64,000 nt of DNA from Neomesorhizobium sp963726065 (GTDB lineage Bacteria > Pseudomonadota > Alphaproteobacteria > Rhizobiales > Rhizobiaceae), in NCBI GenBank assembly GCA_963726065.1, contig CAVSAU010000010.1, positions 62,001-126,000 on the forward strand, given 5' to 3'. A model generated the notes under the pieces. That model did no database searches. It was not told the origin of the DNA and saw nothing but the letters and a program-made list of their open reading frames with translations. Shown here in pieces: positions 49,437 to 57,366 of this stretch. The first letter of the stretch is position 1. Each line of letters opens with the position of its first letter. Position numbers and translations under genes: made by a program.

Positions 49437-50393
49437 ATGGCGCATGCACATAGCCACGACCATGGCGGCGGCCATGCGGGCCACAGCCACGCCGGCCACG
49501 ATCATGGCTCGGGCACGACGGACAAGACACGCGTCCTGATCACCGCCTGCCTGACCGGCGGCTTCATGGTCGCCGAGGTGGCCGGTGGCCTTATCACCGG
49601 CTCGCTGGCGCTGCTGGCGGATGCCGGGCACATGCTCACCGATTCGATTGCGTTGTGGCTTGCCTGGTACGCATTCAGGCTGGCGGAGCGGCCAGCGACG
49701 CAACGACTGACCTATGGATTCGGACGGGTCAAGACGCTGGTCGCTTACACCAACGGCATCACCATCTTTGCCGTCGCGGTGTGGATCGTTTACGAGGCGG
49801 CGCGCCGCTTCATCGAGCCCGCCCCCGTTCTGGCCGGACCGATGCTCGTCGTTGCGGTGCTGGGCTTGTTGGTCAATATCGCCGGCTTCCTGGTCCTGCA
49901 TGGCGGCGACCGCGAGAGCCTCAACATGCGCGGCGCCGTGCTGCATGTGCTGGGCGACCTGCTGGGCTCGGTCGCGGCGATCATCGCCGCCCTTTTCATT
50001 ATGTGGACCGGCTGGACGCCGATCGATCCGATCCTGTCGGTTTTGGTCGCGCTGCTCATCCTTTCCACAGCCTGGGCGCTGATGCGCGACGCGGCCCATG
50101 TGCTGCTCGAAGGGGTTCCGGCCAATCTCGACCGCGACGCCATCGCGGCCGATGTGGTGAAAGGTGTGCCCGGTGTTCGCAACATCCACCATATGCATGT
50201 CTGGTCGCTTGACGGGGCAAAGAACATGACCACGCTCCATGCCTGCCTCGACGAGGGGGTGGACGCGCATGGCGCGGTCAGGGCCATCAAGGAAAGGCTT
50301 GCGCAAAGCCACGGCATCGACCATGCCACGGTGGAACCGGAATATGGCGAATGCGCCGACGCGCACGCCGAAGAACAACACCATCACCATTAG
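49437..50393 (+). CDS. CDF-family divalent metal cation exporter
   Basis: 318 residues, inner membrane. It has a His-rich N-terminus (HAHSHDHGG...HAGHSHAGHDHG), six predicted helices, and the Zn-site motifs HMLTD (helix 2, LADAGHMLTDS) and HVLGD (helix 5, LHVLGDLLGS). A cytoplasmic ferredoxin-like domain and a His-rich C-terminus (EEQHHHH) complete it. The H-D/H-D transport site is typical of Zn/Co/Ni-exporting CzcD/DmeF members. AGGAG lies nine bases before the start. A NicO-type transporter lies 2 kb further on. Confidence 0.92.
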   Translation: MAHAHSHDHGGGHAGHSHAGHDHGSGTTDKTRVLITACLTGGFMVAEVAGGLITGSLALLADAGHMLTDSIALWLAWYAFRLAERPATQRLTYGFGRVKTLVAYTNGITIFAVAVWIVYEAARRFIEPAPVLAGPMLVVAVLGLLVNIAGFLVLHGGDRESLNMRGAVLHVLGDLLGSVAAIIAALFIMWTGWTPIDPILSVLVALLILSTAWALMRDAAHVLLEGVPANLDRDAIAADVVKGVPGVRNIHHMHVWSLDGAKNMTTLHACLDEGVDAHGAVRAIKERLAQSHGIDHATVEPEYGECADAHAEEQHHHH

Positions 50394-50403
50394 GGAAACA
50401 CGC

Positions 50404-51162
50404 ATGGCAGGCAGGCTGAAGGGAAAGATCGCCGTGGTTACCGCGGCAGGCCAGGGGATCGGCCGGGCAATCGCCGAGGCTTTCGTGGCCGAAGGCGCCA
50501 CCGTGCATGCCTCCGACCTCGACCGCTCAAAGCTCGAAGGGCTGGCGCGCGCCAAAAAGGCCAAGCTCGACGTGATGTCGACAGGCGCCGTCGAAGCCTA
50601 TGCGCAAAAGATCGGGCCCGTCGATATCCTCGTCAACGTCGCCGGCTACGTGCATCACGGCACCGTGCTTGAAACCAGCGAGAAGGACTGGGATTTTTCC
50701 TTCGACCTCAACGTGAAGTCGATGCACCGGACGATCCGCGCCTTCCTGCCGGGCATGCTTGAGCGGGCGAAGGAAAACAACAGCTCCGGCTCGATAGTCA
50801 ACCTTTCCTCCGGCGCGTCGTCCATCAAGGGCGCGCCCAACCGCTACGCCTACGGCGCCACCAAGGCCGCCGTCATCGGCCTCACCAAGTCGGTCGCCAT
50901 GGATTTCATCCGCCACGGCATCCGCTGCAACGCGATCTGCCCCGGCACTGTGCGCTCGCCTTCCTGGGAGGGGCGGGTCGAGGATCTCGGCAAGACAACC
51001 GGCGGCGCCGACAAGGCGATGGAAATGTTCGTCTCGCGCCAGCCCATGGGCCGCGTCGGCGAAGCATCGGAGATCGCAGCACTTGCGCTTTACCTGGCCG
51101 CTGACGAATCCGCCTTCACCACGGGAACGGCCATTCCCATCGACGGCGGCTGGACGCTGTGA
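50404..51162 (+). CDS. Short-chain dehydrogenase, first gene of the denD operon
   Basis: 252 residues from the ATG at 50404, 10 bases after the CDF gene. Motifs are VVTAAGQGIGRAIA, HASDLDRSKLEG (Asp after strand 2, indicating NAD), LVNVAGYVHHG, IVNLSSGASS with catalytic Ser, YAYGATKAAV (Tyr-x3-Lys) and PGTVRSPSW. The sequence resembles the DHRS6/3-hydroxybutyrate-dehydrogenase branch. Its stop overlaps the start of the small membrane gene (TGATG), and denD follows, so a role in hydroxy-acid or sugar-acid catabolism is inferred. Confidence 0.88.
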   Translation: MAGRLKGKIAVVTAAGQGIGRAIAEAFVAEGATVHASDLDRSKLEGLARAKKAKLDVMSTGAVEAYAQKIGPVDILVNVAGYVHHGTVLETSEKDWDFSFDLNVKSMHRTIRAFLPGMLERAKENNSSGSIVNLSSGASSIKGAPNRYAYGATKAAVIGLTKSVAMDFIRHGIRCNAICPGTVRSPSWEGRVEDLGKTTGGADKAMEMFVSRQPMGRVGEASEIAALALYLAADESAFTTGTAIPIDGGWTL

Positions 51163-51362
51163 TGGGAAACAATCGCGGCGCCGCCATCGCGGCGGCAATC
51201 ATCCTGGTCGGCTTCGGCCTGGTCGCCTTCTACCTGCCGACCATCATGCTGGCGGTCGGCAATGTGTCGCCGGCGGCAGCCGGCATCCTGGCGGTGCTTT
51301 TCGTGGCGGCCTTCTTCCTGGTGTTCTGGCTGCGCGGACGAAGCCAGAGGGGGAAAGACTGA
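51162..51362 (+). CDS. Small two-helix membrane protein in the denD operon
   Basis: 66 residues starting at the ATG inside TGATG at 51162; a GTG at 51159 is the alternative. Two hydrophobic helices (AAIAAAIILVGFGLVAFYLP and AAGILAVLFVAAFFLVFWLRG) are separated by a short loop, with a basic C-terminus (RGRSQRGKD). I recognise no family. Its stop lies one base before the denD ATG, so expression is coupled on both sides. Confidence 0.75.
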   Translation: MGNNRGAAIAAAIILVGFGLVAFYLPTIMLAVGNVSPAAAGILAVLFVAAFFLVFWLRGRSQRGKD

Positions 51363-51363
51363 C

Positions 51364-52329
51364 ATGCGTATCCTGATCACCGGGGCCGCCGGAATGGTGG
51401 GCCGCAAGCTCACCGCCCGGCTGCACAAGGACGGCTCGCTCGCCGGCCGCAAGATCACCGCGCTCGATCTGCACGACATCGTGCCGACCGACACGCTTTC
51501 CCTGGAAGGCGCCCATGTCGCCATCCATGTCGGCGACCTCTCCGAGGCGGGCGCCGCCGCCAATCTGGTAGAGCCCAGGCCGGACGTCATCTTCCACCTC
51601 GCCGGCATCGTTTCGGGCGAGGCGGAAGCCAATTTCGACCTCGGCTACCGCGTCAATCTCGACGGCACACGCGCCCTGTTCGACGCGATCCGGCTTGCCG
51701 ATTACCGGCCGCGCGTCGTCTTCACCTCGTCGATCGCGGTGTTCGGGGCGCCGTTCCCCGACGTCATCCCCGACGATTTCCACCAGACGCCGCTCACTTC
51801 CTACGGCACTCAGAAACTGATGGGCGAGGCGCTGCTTGCCGACTATACCAGGCGCGGCTTTTTCGACGGCATCGGCATCCGCCTGCCGACCATCTGCGTG
51901 CGACCGGGCAAGCCCAATAAGGCGGCCTCCGGCTTCTTCTCGGGAATAATCCGCGAGCCGCTGAACGGCGTCGAGGCGATCCTGCCGGTGCCGCGCTCGG
52001 TGGTGCACACCCATGCCAGCCCGCGCTCGGCGGTCGGCTTTTTGATCCACGCCGCCGGCATCGACGGCGATAGCGTCGGACCGCGCCGCAACCTCACCAT
52101 GCCGGGTGTGGCCGTCAGCGTCGGCGAACAGATCGAGGCGCTTGAGCGCATCGCCGGCGCCGATGTGGCGGGGCTGATCCGCGAGGAACCGGACGAGACG
52201 ATCTGGTCGATCGTGAAGGGCTGGCCGACCCGCTTCGAGGCCAGGCGGGCAACTGCGCTCGGCTTTACCGCCGAGGAAAGTTTCGACGATATCGTGCGGG
52301 TCTATATCGAGGACGAACTGGGCAGGTAG
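51364..52329 (+). CDS. denD: D-erythronate dehydrogenase-type NAD-dependent epimerase/dehydrogenase
   Basis: 321 residues, extended SDR. The N-terminus MRILITGAAGMVGRKLTARL is the NAD loop; VIFHLAGIVSGEAEANFDLGYRVNLDG and VVFTSSIAVFG follow. The catalytic Tyr-x3-Lys is in TSYGTQKLMGEALL, and IRLPTICVRPGKPNKAASGFFSGIIREPL is the signature of the DenD group, which oxidises D-erythronate at C2. No kinase or isomerase partner of that pathway is visible here, so substrate assignment rests on family resemblance alone. Confidence 0.82.
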   Translation: MRILITGAAGMVGRKLTARLHKDGSLAGRKITALDLHDIVPTDTLSLEGAHVAIHVGDLSEAGAAANLVEPRPDVIFHLAGIVSGEAEANFDLGYRVNLDGTRALFDAIRLADYRPRVVFTSSIAVFGAPFPDVIPDDFHQTPLTSYGTQKLMGEALLADYTRRGFFDGIGIRLPTICVRPGKPNKAASGFFSGIIREPLNGVEAILPVPRSVVHTHASPRSAVGFLIHAAGIDGDSVGPRRNLTMPGVAVSVGEQIEALERIAGADVAGLIREEPDETIWSIVKGWPTRFEARRATALGFTAEESFDDIVRVYIEDELGR

Positions 52330-52334
52330 CGTTC

Positions 52335-52461
52335 CTCTCCCCGTTTACGGGGAGAGATGACGGCAGGCAGGTGAGGGGCAGCGCCAAGCCCTCCAGGTAG
52401 GGCTCGGCCCACTCATCCGGTCCTTGTGACCACTTTCTCCCCGAAAACGGGGAGGAGGAAA
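52335..52461. repeat. Two CTCTCCCCGT/ACGGGGAG-type repeats in the denD-nicO gap
   Basis: The first copy, at about 52335-52381, has the palindromic core followed by GGCAGGTGAGGGGCAGCG. A second, degenerate hairpin (TTCTCCCCGAAAACGGGGAG) lies at about 52435-52455, directly after the end of the minus-strand NicO gene, where it could act as a terminator. Confidence 0.6.
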
Positions 52462-52465
52462 ACCC

Positions 52466-53632
52466 TCAAGCAGCTAGGCTTGCGCTGAGCAACAACAGCC
52501 CCATCAGCATCACCAGCGCCGCGCCGCCGATCTCGAAGGCGGAATGCACGCGGTTGCCCATGCGGCCGTCGCCGGCGAAGAACACCGCCCAGTTCTTGGC
52601 GGTGACGGCAAGCGTGGCGAGGATCGAGACGGTGATCGCCGTGCCGATCGCCATCGCCACCACCGACAGGATGCCGCCGGCCCACAAGCCGTTGAGGAAG
52701 GCGAAGGACAGGACGATCAGCGCCCCCGAGCAGGGGCGGATGCCGACGGCGGCGACCGCCGACCAGGCGGTGCGCCAGTCGAAGCGGTCGCCCGACAGAA
52801 GCGCCGGATCGGGCGCATGGGAATGGCCGCAGGTCTCGCAGACCTCGCCGGGCGCATGGCCGTGATGGTCGTGGTGCGAATGGGCATGCGCGTGCGAATG
52901 ATTATGATCATGATGCCTAAGATCATGATGCGCATGGTCGTGGCCGGCTTGGCTGTGGGCATGCGCCTCATGGCTGTACGCGGTGGAATGCGCATGGCTG
53001 TGCGCGTGCGCGGCGTGCGAATGCCCATGCGAATGTGCATGCGCGGCCGAAAGGCTGTAGGCCGGATTGGAGCCGAACAGTCCGCGCACCAGCGGCCCGA
53101 CCTTGCGCCATAGGAGCCAGGCGCCGAATGCGGTGATCATGGCGTAGCTCACGGTTTCGAGGAACCAGGTCGCGTCGGTCATCGAGATCGACGTTCCGCG
53201 CAGCACCAGGAAGACCAGCGTCATCACGGCGATCGCGGTTGCCGCCTGCAGGAAGGCGGAGACGAAGGACAAGGAGATGCCGCGGCGCAGCGCCACTTCG
53301 TTGGCGAGCATGTAGGACGAAATGACCGCCTTGCCGTGGCCGGGGCCGGCGGCGTGGAAGATGCCGTAGACGAAGGAAAGGCCGACCAGCAGCCACAGCT
53401 TCGAGCCGTCCTGCCGCATCTCCTTCAGCGCGCCGGTCAGCTCGCGGTAGAAAGCCTGCTGCTGCACGTTGATCCAGTTCAGCCAGCCGGCGAACAGCCC
53501 GGTCGAGGGCAGGGTCGCCTCGTTGGCGCCGATGCCGAGCGAGCTTTGCGCATGCGCGGGGCCGAGGAAATGGGTCGCGATATAGGAAAGCGCCAGCAGC
53601 GCAAACACGATGCGGATGAAAGTCTTGCTCAT
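52466..53632 (-). CDS. NicO/RcnA-type nickel/cobalt transporter with His-rich loop
   Basis: 388 residues, inner membrane. An N-terminal signal-like helix and a family segment containing FVYGIFHAAGPGHGKAVISSYML (the H-x-x-x-x-G-H-G-K metal motif) come first. Several helices follow, then a very long cytoplasmic or periplasmic loop (about residues 195-280) made largely of His-Ala-His-Ser units and ending in CETCGHSH. The C-terminal helices carry VGIRPCSGALIVLSFAF. The His/Cys loop is far longer than in RcnA and suggests metal sensing or buffering. The gene starts one base after the DUF1007 gene. Confidence 0.9.
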   Translation of the reverse strand: MSKTFIRIVFALLALSYIATHFLGPAHAQSSLGIGANEATLPSTGLFAGWLNWINVQQQAFYRELTGALKEMRQDGSKLWLLVGLSFVYGIFHAAGPGHGKAVISSYMLANEVALRRGISLSFVSAFLQAATAIAVMTLVFLVLRGTSISMTDATWFLETVSYAMITAFGAWLLWRKVGPLVRGLFGSNPAYSLSAAHAHSHGHSHAAHAHSHAHSTAYSHEAHAHSQAGHDHAHHDLRHHDHNHSHAHAHSHHDHHGHAPGEVCETCGHSHAPDPALLSGDRFDWRTAWSAVAAVGIRPCSGALIVLSFAFLNGLWAGGILSVVAMAIGTAITVSILATLAVTAKNWAVFFAGDGRMGNRVHSAFEIGGAALVMLMGLLLLSASLAA

Positions 53633-53633
53633 G

Positions 53634-54296
53634 TCAACCCTTGCAGCTCAGCTCGAGTCGGGTGGCGAAAATCTTGCTCATGTCGGTGCCCGTGGGATCG
53701 TTGAAGAACGCGTCGGTGAGCTTCGACTGGTTCTGGGCGAGGGCCTCGTCGGGGTCGGGGCGGACAACGGTGCGAGTGCAGCCCACCGGCAGCCCGCCGT
53801 CGACCGCCATGTTGTCGTCCTCGGTGAAATCGATGGCCGTATAGAAGGTCGGATCGTAGACGCCGAAATCCACCTTGCCGGAAAGTTTCAGGGGCTCCTT
53901 CGGCTCGGATTCGAACAGGATGATCAACTGGTTGTTCTCGTAATTGGCGATCAGCTGCGCCGGCGGCTTCATGGCTACGTCCTTGCCGTCTTCCGTCACC
54001 ACCTGGAAGTAGTCGTATTCGGCGAGCGAGGTCGTAACCGTGTTGGCCACCTCCTGCAGTTCGGCGTCGTCGAGCTGCAGGTCGGCGTTCTTGTCGAATT
54101 CCATCAGCACCGTGCTGGAGAAGACATCGTCGAAACGCCAGAGGTGGCGCAGCGACTTGACCGACTTGTCGGGGTTGAGCGTCACGTCGAGGCGAGCTTC
54201 CGCGAAGACGTGGGGGTGGACGAAAGCCGGAACCGTGGAGGCAAGGAAGGCGGCCGCAGCACTCGCCAGAAAAGTCGTTGGCGCGGAAAGTCGCAT
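53634..54296 (-). CDS. DUF1007 periplasmic protein
   Basis: 220 residues from the ATG at 54296. A signal peptide (FLASAAAAFLASTVPAFVHPHV) is followed by the DUF1007 domain: FVHPHVFAEARLDV, SLRHLWRFDDVFSSTVLMEFDKNADLQLDDAEL (an EF-hand-like Asp-rich loop) and YDPTFYTAIDF. DUF1007 genes commonly precede NicO-type transporters, and here only one base separates them. It is probably a periplasmic metal-handling partner of the transporter. Confidence 0.88.
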   Translation of the reverse strand: MRLSAPTTFLASAAAAFLASTVPAFVHPHVFAEARLDVTLNPDKSVKSLRHLWRFDDVFSSTVLMEFDKNADLQLDDAELQEVANTVTTSLAEYDYFQVVTEDGKDVAMKPPAQLIANYENNQLIILFESEPKEPLKLSGKVDFGVYDPTFYTAIDFTEDDNMAVDGGLPVGCTRTVVRPDPDEALAQNQSKLTDAFFNDPTGTDMSKIFATRLELSCKG

Positions 54297-54368
54297 CGAG
54301 CAGTGCCGTCCTTTTGCGTGAGGTTGTCGAGAGTTACCAGAAAACCGGCGAAATTGGGACCGGTGCCC

Positions 54369-54418
54369 AAGCATTTTGCAGCCAGGTGGACTCACCTGGC
54401 CGCACAAATGCGGCCAAA
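54369..54418. repeat. Palindromic repeat of the GCATTTTGCAGCC family, copy 3
   Basis: AAGCATTTTGCAGCCAGGTG... to ...AATGCGGCCAAAC in the DUF1007-LysR gap. The hairpin CCAGGTG/CACCTGG is perfect here. Confidence 0.68.
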
Positions 54419-54434
54419 CCCCGAAAGGTCGAGC

Positions 54435-55328
54435 CTATGCCCGCGATCTGAACCACTCCACCAGGTAGTCCACCAGCACGCGCACCTTGGCGGGCAGGTA
54501 GCGGCGGTGCGGATAGACCGCGAAAATGCCGCCTCCCGTGACGATGCGGTCCTCGAGCGCGGCGACCAGCCGGCCGGCGTCGATATCGGGCTGGGCGATG
54601 AAATCGGGCAGCAAGGCGAAACCGAGCCCGGAGAGCGCTGCGGCGCGGGTCGCAATCGGGCTGTTGACCTCCAGCCGGCCGGACACGGCAACGCTGATCA
54701 TTTCCCCGGTTTCCCCGATAAAGGCCCAGTTGGAGAGATTGCGGCTGTTTGTGTCGACGATGCACGCAATCTTGGTCAGGTCCTGCGGCCGTTGCGGCAG
54801 GCTGGTTTTCTCGACGAAGTCAGGCGACGCACAGAGCACGACCGAGAACGGCGCGAGCCGCCGCGCAATCAGCGACGAGTTTTCCAGGCGCGAGATGCGG
54901 ATGGCAAGGTCGAAGCCTTCCTCCACCAGGTCGACGAACCGGTCGTCGAGATGGATTTCCAGCGTGATTTCCGGATGCTCCCTGGCGAAGTCGATCAGCG
55001 ACTGGCCGATCGGCGCATCGGCGAAGGTGCGCGGTGCTGAAAGTTTGATCCGCCCGCGCATGTCGCCGGAGGATTCGCGCACCGTCTCTTGCAGGCTGTC
55101 GATTTCGCGGACGATCTCGGAAGCCCGCCGGTAATAGGTGTGGCCGGCCTCGGTCAGCGAAAACTGCCGCGTGGTGCGGTTGAGCAGCAGCGCGCCGAGT
55201 TCGTCCTCCAGTTCGCGCACATATTTGGAAAGCAGCGCCTTCGAACGGCCGATCTTGCGCGCAGCGGCGGAGAACCCCTCAGCCTCGACGACGTCGATGA
55301 AGGCGCGCATGCGGGTCAGTGTGTCCAT
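54435..55328 (-). CDS. LysR-family transcriptional regulator
   Basis: 297 residues from the ATG at 55328 (MDTLTRMRAFIDVVEAEGFSAAARKIGRSKALLSKYV, the winged-helix N-terminus). The type 2 periplasmic-binding effector domain follows (GRIKLSAPRTFADAPIGQSLIDF; HLDDRFVDLVEEGFDLAIRIS; SGLGFALLPDFIAQPDIDAGRLV). It belongs to the group that starts MDxLxRMRAFVxVVE, which often regulates neighbouring oxidoreductases, but no obvious divergent target adjoins it. Intact. Confidence 0.92.
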   Translation of the reverse strand: MDTLTRMRAFIDVVEAEGFSAAARKIGRSKALLSKYVRELEDELGALLLNRTTRQFSLTEAGHTYYRRASEIVREIDSLQETVRESSGDMRGRIKLSAPRTFADAPIGQSLIDFAREHPEITLEIHLDDRFVDLVEEGFDLAIRISRLENSSLIARRLAPFSVVLCASPDFVEKTSLPQRPQDLTKIACIVDTNSRNLSNWAFIGETGEMISVAVSGRLEVNSPIATRAAALSGLGFALLPDFIAQPDIDAGRLVAALEDRIVTGGGIFAVYPHRRYLPAKVRVLVDYLVEWFRSRA

Positions 55329-55380
55329 CAGAGGGCTCGCTTTAGGTTGAGTGTCTGGGCGCGGCGCTGCGGCCAGCCTC

Positions 55381-55430
55381 CTTCTCCCCGTCCTTACGGG
55401 GAGAAGGTCCGGCGGGGGATGAGGGGCAGC
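55381..55430. repeat. Copy of the CTTCTCCCCGT/ACGGGGAGAAG repeat
   Basis: CTTCTCCCCGT (55381-55391) pairs with ACGGGGAGAAG (55396-55406), followed by GTCCGGCGGGGGATGAGGGG. It lies in the 195-base gap between the amidase and LysR genes, which holds no gene. The same unit is found inside the amidase. Confidence 0.72.
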
Positions 55431-55523
55431 GCTGTCTCTGCAAAACGGCACCTCTCCCCCAATTTCGTGCGGGATAGAATGGGCGCTTCGTGTGCGGCCG
55501 AAGGGCTACAAGTTCCGCCGTCA

Positions 55524-56825
55524 TCACTGGCTCGCCGCTTCCAGAATCCGCCGCCCAAGCCGGATCAGCGCGAGATCGCTGCCGGCGGGGCCGAGCAGCG
55601 AGACGCCGAAGGGCGCACCGTCGACAGCGCCCAAGGGCAGCGAAATCTGCGGAAAGCCGGAAAGGCCGGACAGGCAGAGAAGATGAAGGGCCCGCTCGCG
55701 ATAGGCTTGGGTGGCCTTGAAACTTGCGGATTTCAGCGGGGCCGCGCCGGGAACGGTGGGCAGGATGAGAATGCCGCCAGAGCCCAGAAGTCCAGCCAGC
55801 TCGTAGCGGAAGTCGTCGCGGCGTGCTGTTTCGGCTTCGGCGGTCTCGCTGGCGATGGTCGCGCCGAAGTCGAAGCGTTCCTTGACGCCGGGGCCGAGGC
55901 CGCGATCCCGCGCGGAAATCCAGCTTCCTTGCGAGGCCCAGGCCTCATGGGCCTGCAGCTTGCGGAAGCACCAGTAGAGATCGCCGATGTCGTGGGAAAG
56001 GGCAGGGGCGGCGGCAGGTGCGCCGGTGACGTTGGCTACCAGCTCGCGAATGCGCACATATTCGGCGGCGGCATCGGGCAGCACCAACCCATCAAGAGTG
56101 GGGATGGCGAGGGCGCGGATTTCACCCGGCCCTTCATCCCCTGCCGGACCTTCTCCCCGTAAGAACTGGGAGAAGGAGGACGGCCGCGACGTCGATGCCC
56201 CCCTCTCCCCGTCCTTTACGGGGAGAGGGTAAGGGTGAGGGGCAGCGCCGTTCCCGCCAAGCAGCACCTCGGCCACCTTCTTATAAGTCTCGATGTCACG
56301 CGCGAACCAGCCGAACGTGTCAAGGCTCGGCGCCAGCGGCATGGCGCCGTCGAGCGCTATCGCGCCATGCGTGGTGCGCAGGCCTACCAGGCCGCAGAAG
56401 GAGGCAGGCGCGCGGATCGAGCCGCCGGTATCGGAGCCGACCGCGATGTCGGCCAGTCCGCCGGCAACGGCGGCGGCGGATCCGGAGGAGGAGCCGCCGG
56501 TGACGCGGTCGGGCGCCGCGGGATTGACCGGCTGCCGGAAATGCGCGTTTTGACCCATCAGCGAGAAAGCGAGTTCGTCGGTCTGCGTCTTGCCGACGAA
56601 TCGCGCGCCGGCGTCGAGAAGCGTCTGCACGGCGGCGGCGGTTTTGCAGGCCGGCGAAGCCTCGGCGGCCCTTTGCGGGTTGCCGCAGCCGGTCGGGTAG
56701 CCGGCGACATCGAATATGTCCTTGACGGCCAGCCGAAGTCCCGCCAACGGCCCGGATTTCGCATTGGTAACAGGCGCTTGCGGCAAATCCAGGAATGCAT
56801 TGAAGGGGTCGCGCCGCTCGGCCAT
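55524..56825 (-). CDS. Amidase signature-family hydrolase with a repeat-encoded insertion
   Basis: 433 residues. The Ser-cisSer-Lys triad is visible: Lys35 in LAVKDIFDVAGYPT, the cis-Ser in TGGSSSGSAAAVAGG (112-114), and nucleophile Ser136 in GSDTGGSIRAPASFCG. Similar amidases lack residues about 193-235. That segment (APHPYPLPVKDGERG... and FSQFLRGEGPAGDEGPGE) is encoded by two units of the intergenic palindromic repeat, in frame, in a loop after YKKVAEVLLGG. The rest of the fold continues normally (IRALAIPTLDG). The substrate is unknown. It converges on LysR and is divergent from the decarboxylase. Confidence 0.88.
   Translation of the reverse strand: MAERRDPFNAFLDLPQAPVTNAKSGPLAGLRLAVKDIFDVAGYPTGCGNPQRAAEASPACKTAAAVQTLLDAGARFVGKTQTDELAFSLMGQNAHFRQPVNPAAPDRVTGGSSSGSAAAVAGGLADIAVGSDTGGSIRAPASFCGLVGLRTTHGAIALDGAMPLAPSLDTFGWFARDIETYKKVAEVLLGGNGAAPHPYPLPVKDGERGASTSRPSSFSQFLRGEGPAGDEGPGEIRALAIPTLDGLVLPDAAAEYVRIRELVANVTGAPAAAPALSHDIGDLYWCFRKLQAHEAWASQGSWISARDRGLGPGVKERFDFGATIASETAEAETARRDDFRYELAGLLGSGGILILPTVPGAAPLKSASFKATQAYRERALHLLCLSGLSGFPQISLPLGAVDGAPFGVSLLGPAGSDLALIRLGRRILEAASQ
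56125..56249. repeat. Two palindromic repeat units inside the amidase gene
   Basis: Unit A, about 56125-56175, has CTTCTCCCCGT... with GGGAGAAGG arms. Unit B, about 56200-56249, has CCCTCTCCCC and GGGGAGAGGG arms followed by TAAGGGTGAGGGGCAGCG. Both match the family at 55381 and 52335. They are read on the minus strand without stop codons. Confidence 0.75.
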
Positions 56826-56899
56826 CGTTCATTATCCGGAAACAGTGAGCGCAGCATTGTTCGACGTCCGGATTTTTTCAAGTCGGGCTTCGATTTTAA

Positions 56900-56928
56900 T
56901 TGATTGTTACAGCACTCGACCATATATC
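56900..56928 (+). promoter_or_regulatory. Candidate sigma-70 promoter of the decarboxylase leader
   Basis: TTGATT (56900-56905), a 17-base spacer, then TATATC (56923-56928). Initiation would be expected near 56935, about 430 nt before the decarboxylase start. Confidence 0.6.
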
Positions 56929-56934
56929 GCGACT

Positions 56935-57366
56935 TGCCCAAAGTCGCACGTGCCTGTGGGTGTCCGCTGGTCCCTCGAATGGCGAGGAAACCGGTAAGGT
57001 AACTGGAGCCAACCACTCCAGTCGGTTTAGTGGCCAACCGCCAAACCGAGGACACCTTGAAGCAACGACGGTGCGGGCCTTTCTGGTGTTCTGCCGGTCG
57101 TCCAAAGACCGGGGTTACTGAAGAGGCACACCTTCATTGCCGGCAGTGCGGACGGGTCTCCCATCCAAGCCAAGGCAGACAAAGCGAACCGAAGCCGGGC
57201 TGGCCAAGGTTCATCGCCGCGAGACGGCGTTTCATGGTTCCGGGGTCTCCACCGGCTGGTTCCATGGATTTCCGTCCCGCCTTTGTTTGATCGCGTGTTC
57301 GCGAGGCCGATGGCCCGCGTCCCGCACGCCCTTGTGCGCGCCGAAAGGCGCGATTGGAGAGACCCG
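56935..57366 (+). ncRNA. Long structured leader of the decarboxylase gene (speF-type candidate)
   Basis: This 430-nt untranslated stretch precedes a group IV ornithine/lysine decarboxylase, as does the speF leader motif known from alphaproteobacteria. Visible structure includes CCGGTC (57094-57099) with GACCGG (57107-57112), CGCAC (57324-57328) with GTGCG (57334-57338), and CGCGCC (57337-57342) with GGCGCG (57347-57352). The last two stems share bases 57337-57338, so they exclude each other. The final stem is three bases from the GGAGAG ribosome binding site. An 8-codon ORF lies inside. Assignment to speF is by position and general features, not by alignment. Confidence 0.55.
57264..57290 (+). 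CDS. Possible 8-codon leader peptide in the decarboxylase leader
   Basis: ATG to TGA reads MDFRPAFV. It lies 77 bases before the decarboxylase start and just before the alternative stems. The ribosome binding site is poor (GGCTGG). If translated, ribosome pausing here could choose between the downstream hairpins. Translation is unproven. Confidence 0.35.
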   Translation: MDFRPAFV

